Of a stretch of 64,000 bases of DNA, positions 28,901 through 43,900 are shown piece after piece. The notes under the pieces were generated by a model. That model searched no databases. It was not told the DNA's origin and worked only from the letters and a program-made list of their open reading frames with translations. How positions within the stretch are numbered: position 1 is the first letter of the stretch; every line of letters starts with the position of its first letter. Source of the DNA: Prostheceraeus crozeri (Eukaryota; Platyhelminthes; Polycladida; Euryleptidae); the NCBI GenBank assembly GCA_907163375.1, contig CAJQUW010010425.1, positions 124,001 through 188,000 on the forward strand. Reading direction: 5' to 3'. The position numbers and the translations under genes were made by a program.

Positions 28901-31900
28901 TTTTAGCTGAGCTGATATTTTCTATCTGAAGCCTCGTCTAGCCGTAAACCGTTCGCTCGCCTTTGGCCATGTCTAGTCACAATTTCTCCTGTGGCCACGT
29001 CATCAATTCTATTAGATAGATCTCAGGAGAGATAGAAGAGCTGTATTAAACTTTTTGCATGTTAACATTTTCTAACAAATAATCTGATAGCTGTTTCAAG
29101 ATGCGAGCGCTGCAATTGATCACAGTCCAGAGAATGAATGTATTTCCGGTTGCGTATCAATCTTCATAACATCTCATTCTATCAACAGGAAATTGAAGAA
29201 ATTACCGGGTGATTTTCGAAAATATTGGATGAGTTGTTTCAGACCTCCAATTCTATCTGATAGACTTCACAGCCTATAGTGATGTTTTTTATTCCTATCC
29301 TGCAGGAGCGCATGATATTTACTAATTCTTTCAAGAGACCGGTCCACTTATTCCTTGACTTACGACTGTCATTCAACGGTTTCGTTGCATGAATAGAGAG
29401 AAAGATGAGTCGCGCAAATCTGAGCCAGAGCACCGAAATGGCATTTCGCTCACTCAATAGCTCGCTATAACGTTCAGAATTTGGCAGTGACTGCTTTCTG
29501 TCTGGTTATTGAAATTGGTCGTAATTACTGTGGCTCAGCAGATAGAGCTGGTCTAAACAGTGTTTCTACATCGAACTTAATGTAGACTTGCTTTAATGCA
29601 TAATTAAGGTCTATATTGACCTGGGGTCTAAACAGTGTTTCTACGTCGAACTTAATGTAGACTTGCTTTCATGTTTAATGTTTTACAAAAAATATTTTGC
29701 AATTTTCAGGGATATCTGTGAAATTGATGAGACGATAGCTTGTCAATATAGATTAATTGATATTGTTGCTTGAAGCAAATGATTTCGTCAGATCGAGAGA
29801 GCCTGTCTTAAGTCGATTGGAATTAAAGCGTCTATGCCGGTTTATAAAAAGTGCCTAATCTTCGGAAGTACTTCATCCAGGCTCGTGAATATCCCATTCC
29901 TTGAACTGCGAATATAAAAGGGCCATATACTAACACAGAGTGCCACACTATTAGGTTTAATCGTTTTGAATATGTTAAAGTTTTATGTGCGAATGTGTAG
30001 CCTTCAGAGTGCAAATTTAAACAGATATAAATAATGAGAGCTATGCACAGTTAATTGGATTTTTCAACCGTGGTAGAAATCTTCAAAATTCTTGTTTCAC
30101 ATATCTTATCGGCTACAACGGCTAGAATTTTAGCTGAGCTGATATTTTCTATCTGAAGCCTCGTCTAGCCGTAAACCGTTCGCTCGCCTTTGGCCATGTC
30201 TAGTCACAATTTCTCCTGTGGCCACGTCATCAATTCTATTAGATAGATCTCAGGAGAGATAGAAGAGCTGTATTAAACTTTTTGCATGTTAACATTTTCT
30301 AACAAATAATCTGATAGCTGTTTCAAGATGCGAGCGCTGCAATTGATCACAGTCCAGAGAATGAATGTATTTCCGGTTGCGTATCAATCTTCATAACATC
30401 TCATTCTATCAACAGGAAATTGAAGAAATTACCGGGTGATTTTCGAAAATATTGGATGAGTTGTTTCAGACCTCCAATTCTATCTGATAGACTTCACAGC
30501 CTATAGTGATGTTTTTTATTCCTATCCTGCAGGAGCGCATGATATTTACTAATTCTTTCAAGAGACCGGTCCACTTATTCCTTGACTTACGACTGTCATT
30601 CAACGGTTTCGTTGCATGAATAGAGAGAAAGATGAGTCGCGCAAATCTGAGCCAGAGCACCGAAATGGCATTTCGCTCACTCAATAGCTCGCTATAACGT
30701 TCAGAATTTGGCAGTGACTGCTTTCTGTCTGGTTATTGAAATTGGTCGTAATTACTGTGGCTCAGCAGATAGAGCTGGTCTAAACAGTGTTTCTACATCG
30801 AACTTAATGTAGACTTGCTTTAATGCATAATAAGGGTCTATATTGACCTGGGGTCTAAACAGTGTTTCTACGTCGAACTTAATGTAGACTTGCTTTCATG
30901 TTTAATGTTTTACAAAAAATATTTTGCAATTTTCAGGGATATCTGTGAAATTGATGAGACGATAGCTTGTCAATATAGATTAATTGATATTGTTGCTTGA
31001 AGCAAATGATTTCGTCAGATCGAGAGAGCCTGTCTTAAGTCGATTGGAATTAAAGCGTCTATGCCGGTTTATAAAAAGTGCCTAATCTTCGGAAGTACTT
31101 CATCCAGGCTCGTGAATATCCCATTCCTTGAACTGCGAATATAAAAGGGCCATATACTAACACAGAGTGCCACACTATTAGGTTTAATCGTTTTGAATAT
31201 GTTAAAGTTTTATGTGCGAATGTGTAGCCTTCAGAGTGCAAATTTAAACAGATATAAATAATGAGAGCTATGCACAGTTAATTGGATTTTTCAATCGTGG
31301 TAGAAATCTTCAAAATTCTTGTTTCACATATCTTATCGGCTACAACGGCTAGAATTTTAGCTGAGCTGATATTTTCTATCTGAAGCCTCGTCTAGCCGTA
31401 AACCGTTCGCTCGCCTTTGGCCATGTCTAGTCACAATTTCTCCTGTGGCCACGTCATCAATTCTTTTAGATAGATCTCAGGAGAGATAGAAGAGCTGTAT
31501 TAAACTTTTTGCATGTTAACATTTTCTAACAAATAATCTGATAGCTGTTTCAAGATGCGAGCGCTGCAATTGATCACAGTCCAGAGAATGAATGTATTTC
31601 CGGTTGCGTATCAATCTTCATAACATCTCATTCTATCAACAGGAAATTGAAGAAATTACCGGGTGATTTTCGAAAATATTGGATGAGTTGTTTCAGACCT
31701 CCAATTCTATCTGATAGACTTCACAGCCTATAGTGATGTTTTTTATTCCTATCCTGCAGGAGCGCATGATATTTACTAATTCTTTCAAGAGACCGGTCCA
31801 CTTATTCCTTGACTTACGACTGTCATTCAACGGTTTCGTTGCATGAATAGAGAGAAAGATGAGTCGCGCAAATCTGAGCCAGAGCACCGAAATGGCATTT

Positions 31901-34900
31901 CGCTCACTCAATAGCTCGCTATAACGTTCAGAATTTGGCAGTGACTGCTTTCTGTCTGGTTATTGAAATTGGTCGTAATTACTGTGGCTCAGCAGATAGA
32001 GCTGGTCTAAACAGTGTTTCTACATCGAACTTAATGTAGACTTGCTTTCATGTTTAATGTTTTACAAAAAATATTTTGCAATTTTCAGGGATATCTGTGA
32101 AATTGATGAGACGATAGCTTGTCAATATAGATTAATTGATATTGTTGCTTGAAGCAAATGATTTCGTCAGATCGAGAGAGCCTGTCTTAAGTCGATTGGA
32201 ATTAAAGCGTCTATGCCGGTTTATAAAAAGTGCATAATCTTCGGAAGTACTTCATCCAGGCTCGTGAATATCCCATTCCTTGAACTGCGAATATAAAAGG
32301 GCCATATACTAACACAGAGTGCCACACTATTAGGTTTAATCGTTTTGAATATGTTAAAGTTTTATGTGCGAATGTGTAGCCTTCAGAGTGCAAATTTAAA
32401 CAGATATAAATAATGAGAGCTATGCACAGTTAATTGGATTTTTCAATCGTGGTAGAAATCTTCAAAATTCTTGTTTCACATATCTTATCGGCTACAACGG
32501 CTAGAATTTTAGCTGAGCTGATATTTTCTATCTGAAGCCTCGTCTAGCCGTAAACCGTTCGCTCGCCTTTGGCCATGTCTAGTCACAATTTCTCCTGTGG
32601 CCACGTCATCAATTCTATTAGATAGATCTCAGGAGAGATAGAAGAGCTGTATTAAACTTTTTGCATGTTAACATTTTCTAACAAATAATCTGATAGCTGT
32701 TTCAAGATGCGAGCGCTGCAATTGATCACAGTCCAGAGAATGAATGTATTTCCGGTTGCGTATCAATCTTCATAACATCTCATTCTATCAACAGGAAATT
32801 GAAGAAATTACCGGGTGATTTTCGAAAATATTGGATGAGTTGTTTCAGACCTCCAATTCTATCTGATAGACTTCACAGCCTATAGTGATGTTTTTTATTC
32901 CTATCCTGCAGGAGCGCATGATATTTACTAATTCTTTCAAGAGACCGGTCCACTTATTCCTTGACTTACGACTGTCATTCAACGGTTTCGTTGCATGAAT
33001 AGAGAGAAAGATGAGTCGCGCAAATCTGAGCCAGAGCACCGAAATGGCATTTCGCTCACTCAATAGCTCGCTATAACGTTCAGAATTTGGCAGTGACTGC
33101 TTTCTGTCTGGTTATTGAAATTGGTCGTAATTACTGTGGCTCAGCAGATAGAGCTGGTCTAAACAGTGTTTCTACATCGAACTTAATGTAGACTTGCTTT
33201 CATGTTTAATGTTTTACAAAAAATATTTTGCAATTTTCAGGGATATCTGTGAAATTGATGAGACGATAGCTTGTCAATATAGATTAATTGATATTGTTGC
33301 TTGAAGCAAATGATTTCGTCAGATCGAGAGAGCCTGTCTTAAGTCGATTGGAATTAAAGCGTCTATGCCGGTTTATAAAAAGTGCCTAATCTTCGGAAGT
33401 ACTTCATCCAGGCTCGTGAATATCCCATTCCTTGAACTGCGAATATAAAAGGGCCATATACTAACACAGAGTGCCACACTATTAGGTTTAATCGTTTTGA
33501 ATATGTTAAAGTTTTATGTGCGAATGTGTAGCCTTCAGAGTGCAAATTTAAACAGATATAAATAATGAGAGCTATGCACAGTTAATTGGATTTTTCAATC
33601 GTGGTAGAAATCTTCAAAATTCTTGTTTCACATATCTTATCGGCTACAACGGCTAGAATTTTAGCTGAGCTGATATTTTCTATCTGAAGCCTCGTCTAGC
33701 CGTAAACCGTTCGCTCGCCTTTGGCCATGTCTAGTCACAATTTCTCCTGTGGCCACGTCATCAATTCTATTAGATAGATCTCAGGAGAGATAGAAGAGCT
33801 GTATTAAACTTTTTGCATGTTAACATTTTCTAACAAATAATCTGATAGCTGTTTCAAGATGCGAGCGCTGCAATTGATCACAGTCCAGAGAATGAATGTA
33901 TTTCCGGTTGCGTATCAATCTTCATAACATCTCATTCTATCAACAGGAAATTGAAGAAATTACCGGGTGATTTTCGAAAATATTGGATGAGTTGTTTCAG
34001 ACCTCCAATTCTATCTGATAGACTTCACAGCCTATAGTGATGTTTTTTATTCCTATCCTGCAGGAGCGCATGATATTTACTAATTCTTTCAAGAGACCGG
34101 TCCACTTATTCCTTGACTTACGACTGTCATTCAACGGTTTCGTTGCATGAATAGAGAGAAAGATGAGTCGCGCAAATCTGAGCCAGAGCACCGAAATGGC
34201 ATTTCGCTCACTCAATAGCTCGCTATAACGTTCAGAATTTGGCAGTGACTGCTTTCTGTCTGGTTATTGAAATTGGTCGTAATTACTGTGGCTCAGCAGA
34301 TAGAGCTGGTCTAAACAGTGTTTCTACATCGAACTTAATGTAGACTTGCTTTAATGCATAATTAAGGTCTATATTGACCTGGGGTCTAAACAGTGTTTCT
34401 ACGTCGAACTTAATGTAGACTTGCTTTCATGTTTAATGTTTTACAAAAAATATTTTGCAATTTTCAGGGATATCTGTGAAATTGATGAGACGATAGCTTG
34501 TCAATATAGATTAATTGATATTGTTGCTTGAAGCAAATGATTTCGTCAGATCGAGAGAGCCTGTCTTAAGTCGATTGGAATTAAAGCGTCTATGCCGGTT
34601 TATAAAAAGTGCCTAATCTTCGGAAGTACTTCATCCAGGCTCGTGAATATCCCATTCCTTGAACTGCGAATATAAAAGGGCCATATACTAACACAGAGTG
34701 CCACACTATTAGGTTTAATCGTTTTGAATATGTTAAAGTTTTATGTGCGAATGTGTAGCCTTCAGAGTGCAAATTTAAACAGATATAAATAATGAGAGCT
34801 ATGCACAGTTAATTGGATTTTTCAATCGTGGTAGAAATCTTCAAAATTCTTGTTTCACATATCTTATCGGCTACAACGGCTAGAATTTTAGCTGAGCTGA

Positions 34901-37900
34901 TATTTTCTATCTGAAGCCTCGTCTAGCCGTAAACCGTTCGCTCGCCTTTGGCCATGTCTAGTCACAATTTCTCCTGTGGCCACGTCATCAATTCTATTAG
35001 ATAGATCTCAGGAGAGATAGAAGAGCTGTATTAAACTTTTTGCATGTTAACATTTTCTAACAAATAATCTGATAGCTGTTTCAAGATGCGAGCGCTGCAA
35101 TTGATCACAGTCCAGAGAATGAATGTATTTCCGGTTGCGTATCAATCTTCATAACATCTCATTCTATCAACAGGAAATTGAAGAAATTACCGGGTGATTT
35201 TCGAAAATATTGGATGAGTTGTTTCAGACCTCCAATTCTATCTGATAGACTTCACAGCCTATAGTGATGTTTTTTATTCCTATCCTGCAGGAGCGCATGA
35301 TATTTACTAATTCTTTCAAGAGACCGGTCCACTTATTCCTTGACTTACGACTGTCATTCAACGGTTTCGTTGCATGAATAGAGAGAAAGATGAGTCGCGC
35401 AAATCTGAGCCAGAGCACCGAAATGGCATTTCGCTCACTCAATAGCTCGCTATAACGTTCAGAATTTGGCAGTGACTGCTTTCTGTCTGGTTATTGAAAT
35501 TGGTCGTAATTACTGTGGCTCAGCAGATAGAGCTGGTCTAAACAGTGTTTCTACATCGAACTTAATGTAGACTTGCTTTAATGCATAATTAAGGTCTATA
35601 TTGACCTGGGGTCTAAACAGTGTTTCTACGTCGAACTTAATGTAGACTTGCTTTCATGTTTAATGTTTTACAAAAAATATTTTGCAATTTTCAGGGATAT
35701 CTGTGAAATTGATGAGACGATAGCTTGTCAATATAGATTAATTGATATTGTTGCTTGAAGCAAATGATTTCGTCAGATCGAGAGAGCCTGTCTTAAGTCG
35801 ATTGGAATTAAAGCGTCTATGCCGGTTTATAAAAAGTGCCTAATCTTCGGAAGTACTTCATCCAGGCTCGTGAATATCCCATTCCTTGAACTGCGAATAT
35901 AAAAGGGCCATATACTAACACAGAGTGCCACACTATTAGGTTTAATCGTTTTGAATATGTTAAAGTTTTATGTGCGAATGTGTAGCCTTCAGAGTGCAAA
36001 TTTAAACAGATATAAATAATGAGAGCTATGCACAGTTAATTGGATTTTTCAATCGTGGTAGAAATCTTCAAAATTCTTGTTTCACATATCTTATCGGCTA
36101 CAACGGCTAGAATTTTAGCTGAGCTGATATTTTCTATCTGAAGCCTCGTCTAGCCGTAAACCGTTCGCTCGCCTTTGGCCATGTCTAGTCACAATTTCTC
36201 CTGTGGCCACGTCATCAATTCTATTAGATAGATCTCAGGAGAGATAGAAGAGCTGTATTAAACTTTTTGCATGTTAACATTTTCTAACAAATAATCTGAT
36301 AGCTGTTTCAAGATGCGAGCGCTGCAATTGATCACAGTCCAGAGAATGAATGTATTTCCGGTTGCGTATCAATCTTCATAACATCTCATTCTATCAACAG
36401 GAAATTGAAGAAATTACCGGGTGATTTTCGAAAATATTGGATGAGTTGTTTCAGACCTCCAATTCTATCTGATAGACTTCACAGCCTATAGTGATGTTTT
36501 TTATTCCTATCCTGCAGGAGCGCATGATATTTACTAATTCTTTCAAGAGACCGGTCCACTTATTCCTTGACTTACGACTGTCATTCAACGGTTTCGTTGC
36601 ATGAATAGAGAGAAAGATGAGTCGCGCAAATCTGAGCCAGAGCACCGAAATGGCATTTCGCTCACTCAATAGCTCGCTATAACGTTCAGAATTTGGCAGT
36701 GACTGCTTTCTGTCTGGTTATTGAAATTGGTCGTAATTACTGTGGCTCAGCAGATAGAGCTGGTCTAAACAGTGTTTCTACATCGAACTTAATGTAGACT
36801 TGCTTTAATGCATAATTAAGGTCTATATTGACCTGGGGTCTAAACAGTGTTTCTACGTCGAACTTAATGTAGACTTGCTTTCATGTTTAATGTTTTACAA
36901 AAAATATTTTGCAATTTTCAGGGATATCTGTGAAATTGATGAGACGATAGCTTGTCAATATAGATTAATTGATATTGTTGCTTGAAGCAAATGATTTCGT
37001 CAGATCGAGAGAGCCTGTCTTAAGTCGATTGGAATTAAAGCGTCTATGCCGGTTTATAAAAAGTGCCTAATCTTCGGAAGTACTTCATCCAGGCTCGTGA
37101 ATATCCCATTCCTTGAACTGCGAATATAAAAGGGCCATATACTAACACAGAGTGCCACACTATTAGGTTTAATCGTTTTGAATATGCTAAAGATTTATGT
37201 GCGAATGTGTAGCCTTCAGAGTGCAAATTTAAACAGATATAAATAATGAGAGCTATGCACAGTTAATTGGATTTTTCAATCGTGGTAGAAATCTTCAAAA
37301 TTCTTGTTTCACATATCTTATCGGCTACAACGGCTAGAATTTTAGCTGAGCTGATATTTTCTATCTGAAGCCTCGTCTAGCCGTAAACCGTTCGCTCGCC
37401 TTTGGCCATGTCTAGTCACAATTTCTCCTGTGGCCACGTCATCAATTCTATTAGATAGATCTCAGGAGAGATAGAAGAGCTGTATTAAACTTTTTGCATG
37501 TTAACATTTTCTAACAAATAATCTGATAGCTGTTTCAAGATGCGAGCGCTGCAATTGATCACAGTCCAGAGAATGAATGTATTTCCGGTTGCGTATCAAT
37601 CTTCATAACATCTCATTCTATCAACAGGAAATTGAAGAAATTACCGGGTGATTTTCGAAAATATTGGATGAGTTGTTTCAGACCTCCAATTCTATCTGAT
37701 AGACTTCACAGCCTATAGTGATGTTTTTTATTCCTATCCTGCAGGAGCGCATGATATTTACTAATTCTTTCAAGAGACCGGTCCACTTATTCCTTGACTT
37801 ACGACTGTCATTCAACGGTTTCGTTGCATGAATAGAGAGAAAGATGAGTCGCGCAAATCTGAGCCAGAGCACCGAAATGGCATTTCGCTCACTCAATAGC

Positions 37901-40900
37901 TCGCTATAACGTTCAGAATTTGGCAGTGACTGCTTTCTGTCTGGTTATTGAAATTGGTCGTAATTACTGTGGCTCAGCAGATAGAGCTGGTCTAAACAGT
38001 GTTTCTACATCGAACTTAATGTAGACTTGCTTTAATGCATAATTAAGGTCTATATTGACCTGGGGTCTAAACAGTGTTTCTACGTCGAACTTAATGTAGA
38101 CTTGCTTTCATGTTTAATGTTTTACAAAAAATATTTTGCAATTTTCAGGGATATCTGTGAAATTGATGAGACGATAGCTTGTCAATATAGATTAATTGAT
38201 ATTGTTGCTTGAAGCAAATGATTTCGTCAGATCGAGAGAGCCTGTCTTAAGTCGATTGGAATTAAAGCGTCTATGCCGGTTTATAAAAAGTGCCTAATCT
38301 TCGGAAGTACTTCATCCAGGCTCGTGAATATCCCATTCCTTGAACTGCGAATATAAAAGGGCCATATACTAACACAGAGTGCCACACTATTAGGTTTAAT
38401 CGTTTTGAATATGTTAAAGTTTTATGTGCGAATGTGTAGCCTTCAGAGTGCAAATTTAAACAGATATAAATAATGAGAGCTATGCACAGTTAATTGGATT
38501 TTTCAATCGTGGTAGAAATCTTCAAAATTTTTGTTTCACATATCTTATCGGCTACAACGGCTAGAATTTTAGCTGAGCTGATATTTTCTATCTGAAGCCT
38601 CGTCTAGCCGTAAACCGTTCGCTCGCCTTTGGCCATGTCTAGTCACAATTTCTCCTGTGGCCACGTCATCAATTCTATTAGATAGATCTCAGGAGAAATA
38701 GAAGAGCTGTATTAAACTTTTTGCATGTTAACATTTTCTAACAAATAATCTGATAGCTGTTTCAAGATGCGAGCGCTGCAATTGATCACAGTCCAGAGAA
38801 TGAATGTATTTCCGGTTGCGTATCAATCTTCATAACATCTCATTCTATCAACAGGAAATTGAAGAAATTACCGGGTGATTTTCGAAAATATTGGATGAGT
38901 TGTTTCAGACCTCCAATTCTATCTGATAGACTTCACAGCCTATAGTGATGTTTTTTATTCCTATCCTGCAGGAGCGCATGATATTTACTAATTCTTTCAA
39001 GAGACCGGTCCACTTATTCCTTGACTTACGACTGTCATTCAACGGTTTCGTTGCATGAATAGAGAGAAAGATGAGTCGCGCAAATCTGAGCCAGAGCACC
39101 GAAATGGCATTTCGCTCACTCAATAGCTCGCTATAACGTTCAGAATTTGGCAGTGACTGCTTTCTGTCTGGTTATTGAAATTGGTCGTAATTACTGTGGC
39201 TCAGCAGATAGAGCTGGTCTAAACAGTGTTTCTACATCGAACTTAATGTAGACTTGCTTTAATGCATAATTAAGGTCTATATTGACCTGGGGTCTAAACA
39301 GTGTTTCTACGTCGAACTTAATGTAGACTTGCTTTCATGTTTAATGTTTTACAAAAAATATTTTGCAATTTTCAGGGATATCTGTGAAATTGATGAGACG
39401 ATAGCTTGTCAATATAGATTAATTGATATTGTTGCTTGAAGCAAATGATTTCGTCAGATCGAGAGAGCCTGTCTTAAGTCGATTGGAATTAAAGCGTCTA
39501 TGCCGGTTTATAAAAAGTGCCTAATCTTCGGAAGTACTTCATCCAGGCTCGTGAATATCCCATTCCTTGAACTGCGAATATAAAAGGGCCATATACTAAC
39601 ACAGAGTGCCACACTATTAGGTTTAATCGTTTTGAATATGTTAAAGTTTTATGTGCGAATGTGTAGCCTTCAGAGTGCAAATTTAAACAGATATAAATAA
39701 TGAGAGCTATGCACAGTTAATTGGATTTTTCAATCGTGGTAGAAATCTTCAAAATTCTTGTTTCACATATCTTATCGGCTACAACGGCTAGAATTTTAGC
39801 TGAGCTGATATTTTCTATCTGAAGCCTCGTCTAGCCGTAAACCGTTCGCTCGCCTTTGGCCATGTCTAGTCACAATTTCTCCTGTGGCCACGTCATCAAT
39901 TCTATTAGATAGATCTCAGGAGAGATAGAAGAGCTGTATTAAACTTTTTGCATGTTAACATTTTCTAACAAATAATCTGATAGCTGTTTCAAGATGCGAG
40001 CGCTGCAATTGATCACAGTCCAGAGAATGAATGTATTTCCGGTTGCGTATCAATCTTCATAACATCTCATTCTATCAACAGGAAATTGAAGAAATTACCG
40101 GGTGATTTTCGAAAATATTGGATGAGTTGTTTCAGACCTCCAATTCTATCTGATAGACTTCACAGCCTATAGTGATGTTTTTTATTCCTATCCTGCAGGA
40201 GCGCATGATATTTACTAATTCTTTCAAGAGACCGGTCCACTTATTCCTTGACTTACGACTGTCATTCAACGGTTTCGTTGCATGAATAGAGAGAAAGATG
40301 AGTCGCGCAAATCTGAGCCAGAGCACCGAAATGGCATTTCGCTCACTCAATAGCTCGCTATAACGTTCAGAATTTGGCAGTGACTGCTTTCTGTCTGGTT
40401 ATTGAAATTGGTCGTAATTACTGTGGCTCAGCAGATAGAGCTGGTCTAAACAGTGTTTCTACATCGAACTTAATGTAGACTTGCTTTAATGCATAATTAA
40501 GGTCTATATTGACCTGGGGTCTAAACAGTGTTTCTACGTCGAACTTAATGTAGACTTGCTTTCATGTTTAATGTTTTACAAAAAATATTTTGCAATTTTC
40601 AGGGATATCTGTGAAATTGATGAGACGATAGCTTGTCAATATAGATTAATTGATATTGTTGCTTGAAGCAAATGATTTCGTCAGATCGAGAGAGCCTGTC
40701 TTAAGTCGATTGGAATTAAAGCGTCTATGCCGGTTTATAAAAAGTGCCTAATCTTCGGAAGTACTTCATCCAGGCTCGTGAATATCCCATTCCTTGAACT
40801 GCGAATATAAAAGGGCCATATACTAACACAGAGTGCCACACTATTAGGTTTAATCGTTTTGAATATGTTAAAGTTTTATGTGCGAATGTGTAGCCTTCAG

Positions 40901-43900
40901 AGTGCAAATTTAAACAGATATAAATAATGAGAGCTATGCACAGTTAATTGGATTTTTCAATCGTGGTAGAAATCTTCAAAATTTTTGTTTCACATATCTT
41001 ATCGGCTACAACGGCTAGAATTTTAGCTGAGCTGATATTTTCTATCTGAAGCCTCGTCTAGCCGTAAACCGTTCGCTCGCCTTTGGCCATGTCTAGTCAC
41101 AATTTCTCCTGTGGCCACGTCATCAATTCTATTAGATAGATCTCAGGAGAGATAGAAGAGCTGTATTAAACTTTTTGCATGTTAACATTTTCTAACAAAT
41201 AATCTGATAGCTGTTTCAAGATGCGAGCGCTGCAATTGATCACAGTCCAGAGAATGAATGTATTTCCGGTTGCGTATCAATCTTCATAACATCTCATTCT
41301 ATCAACAGGAAATTGAAGAAATTACCGGGTGATTTTCGAAAATATTGGATGAGTTGTTTCAGACCTCCAATTCTATCTGATAGACTTCACAGCCTATAGT
41401 GATGTTTTTTATTCCTATCCTGCAGGAGCGCATGATATTTACTAATTCTTTCAAGAGACCGGTCCACTTATTCCTTGACTTACGACTGTCATTCAACGGT
41501 TTCGTTGCATGAATAGAGAGAAAGATGAGTCGCGCAAATCTGAGCCAGAGCACCGAAATGGCATTTCGCTCACTCAATAGCTCGCTATAACGTTCAGAAT
41601 TTGGCAGTGACTGCTTTCTGTCTGGTTATTGAAATTGGTCGTAATTACTGTGGCTCAGCAGATAGAGCTGGTCTAAACAGTGTTTCTACATCGAACTTAA
41701 TGTAGACTTGCTTTAATGCATAATTAAGGTCTATATTGACCTGGGGTCTAAACAGTGTTTCTACGTCGAACTTAATGTAGACTTGCTTTCATGTTTAATG
41801 TTTTACAAAAAATATTTTGCAATTTTCAGGGATATCTGTGAAATTGATGAGACGATAGCTTGTCAATATAGATTAATTGATATTGTTGCTTGAAGCAAAT
41901 GATTTCGTCAGATCGAGAGAGCCTGTCTTAAGTCGATTGGAATTAAAGCGTCTATGCCGGTTTATAAAAAGTGCCTAATCTTCGGAAGTACTTCATCCAG
42001 GCTCGTGAATATCCCATTCCTTGAACTGCGAATATAAAAGGGCCATATACTAACACAGAGTGCCACACTATTAGGTTTAATCGTTTTGAATATGTTAAAG
42101 TTTTATGTGCGAATGTGTAGCCTTCAGAGTGCAAATTTAAACAGATATAAATAATGAGAGCTATGCACAGTTAATTGGATTTTTCAATCGTGGTAGAAAT
42201 CTTCAAAATTTTTGTTTCACATATCTTATCGGCTACAACGGCTAGAATTTTAGCTGAGCTGATATTTTCTATCTGAAGCCTCGTCTAGCCGTAAACCGTT
42301 CGCTCGCCTTTGGCCATGTCTAGTCACAATTTCTCCTGTGGCCACGTCATCAATTCTATTAGATAGATCTCAGGAGAGATAGAAGAGCTGTATTAAACTT
42401 TTTGCATGTTAACATTTTCTAACAAATAATCTGATAGCTGTTTCAAGATGCGAGCGCTGCAATTGATCACAGTCCAGAGAATGAATGTATTTCCGGTTGC
42501 GTATCAATCTTCATAACATCTCATTCTATCAACAGGAAATTGAAGAAATTACCGGGTGATTTTCGAAAATATTGGATGAGTTGTTTCAGACCTCCAATTC
42601 TATCTGATAGACTTCACAGCCTATAGTGATGTTTTTTATTCCTATCCTGCAGGAGCGCATGATATTTACTAATTCTTTCAAGAGACCGGTCCACTTATTC
42701 CTTGACTTACGACTGTCATTCAACGGTTTCGTTGCATGAATAGAGAGAAAGATGAGTCGCGCAAATCTGAGCCAGAGCACCGAAATGGCATTTCGCTCAC
42801 TCAATAGCTCGCTATAACGTTCAGAATTTGGCAGTGACTGCTTTCTGTCTGGTTATTGAAATTGGTCGTAATTACTGTGGCTCAGCAGATAGAGCTGGTC
42901 TAAACAGTGTTTCTACATCGAACTTAATGTAGACTTGCTTTAATGCATAATTAAGGTCTATATTGACCTGGGGTCTAAACAGTGTTTCTACGTCGAACTT
43001 AATGTAGACTTGCTTTCATGTTTAATGTTTTACAAAAAATATTTTGCAATTTTCAGGGATATCTGTGAAATTGATGAGACGATAGCTTGTCAATATAGAT
43101 TAATTGATATTGTTGCTTGAAGCAAATGATTTCGTCAGATCGAGAGAGCCTGTCTTAAGTCGATTGGAATTAAAGCGTCTATGCCGGTTTATAAAAAGTG
43201 CCTAATCTTCGGAAGTACTTCATCCAGGCTCGTGAATATCCCATTCCTTGAACTGCGAATATAAAAGGGCCATATACTAACACAGAGTGCCACACTATTA
43301 GGTTTAATCGTTTTGAATATGTTAAAGTTTTATGTGCGAATGTGTAGCCTTCAGAGTGCAAATTTAAACAGATATAAATAATGAGAGCTATGCACAGTTA
43401 ATTGGATTTTTCAATCGTGGTAGAAATCTTCAAAATTTTTGTTTCACATATCTTATCGGCTACAACGGCTAGAATTTTAGCTGAGCTGATATTTTCTATC
43501 TGAAGCCTCGTCTAGCCGTAAACCGTTCGCTCGCCTTTGGCCATGTCTAGTCACAATTTCTCCTGTGGCCACGTCATCAATTCTATTAGATAGATCTCAG
43601 GAGAGATAGAAGAGCTGTATTAAACTTTTTGCATGTTAACATTTTCTAACAAATAATCTGATAGCTGTTTCAAGATGCGAGCGCTGCAATTGATCACAGT
43701 CCAGAGAATGAATGTATTTCCGGTTGCGTATCAATCTTCATAACATCTCATTCTATCAACAGGAAATTGAAGAAATTACCGGGTGATTTTCGAAAATATT
43801 GGATGAGTTGTTTCAGACCTCCAATTCTATCTGATAGACTTCACAGCCTATAGTGATGTTTTTTATTCCTATCCTGCAGGAGCGCATGATATTTACTAAT

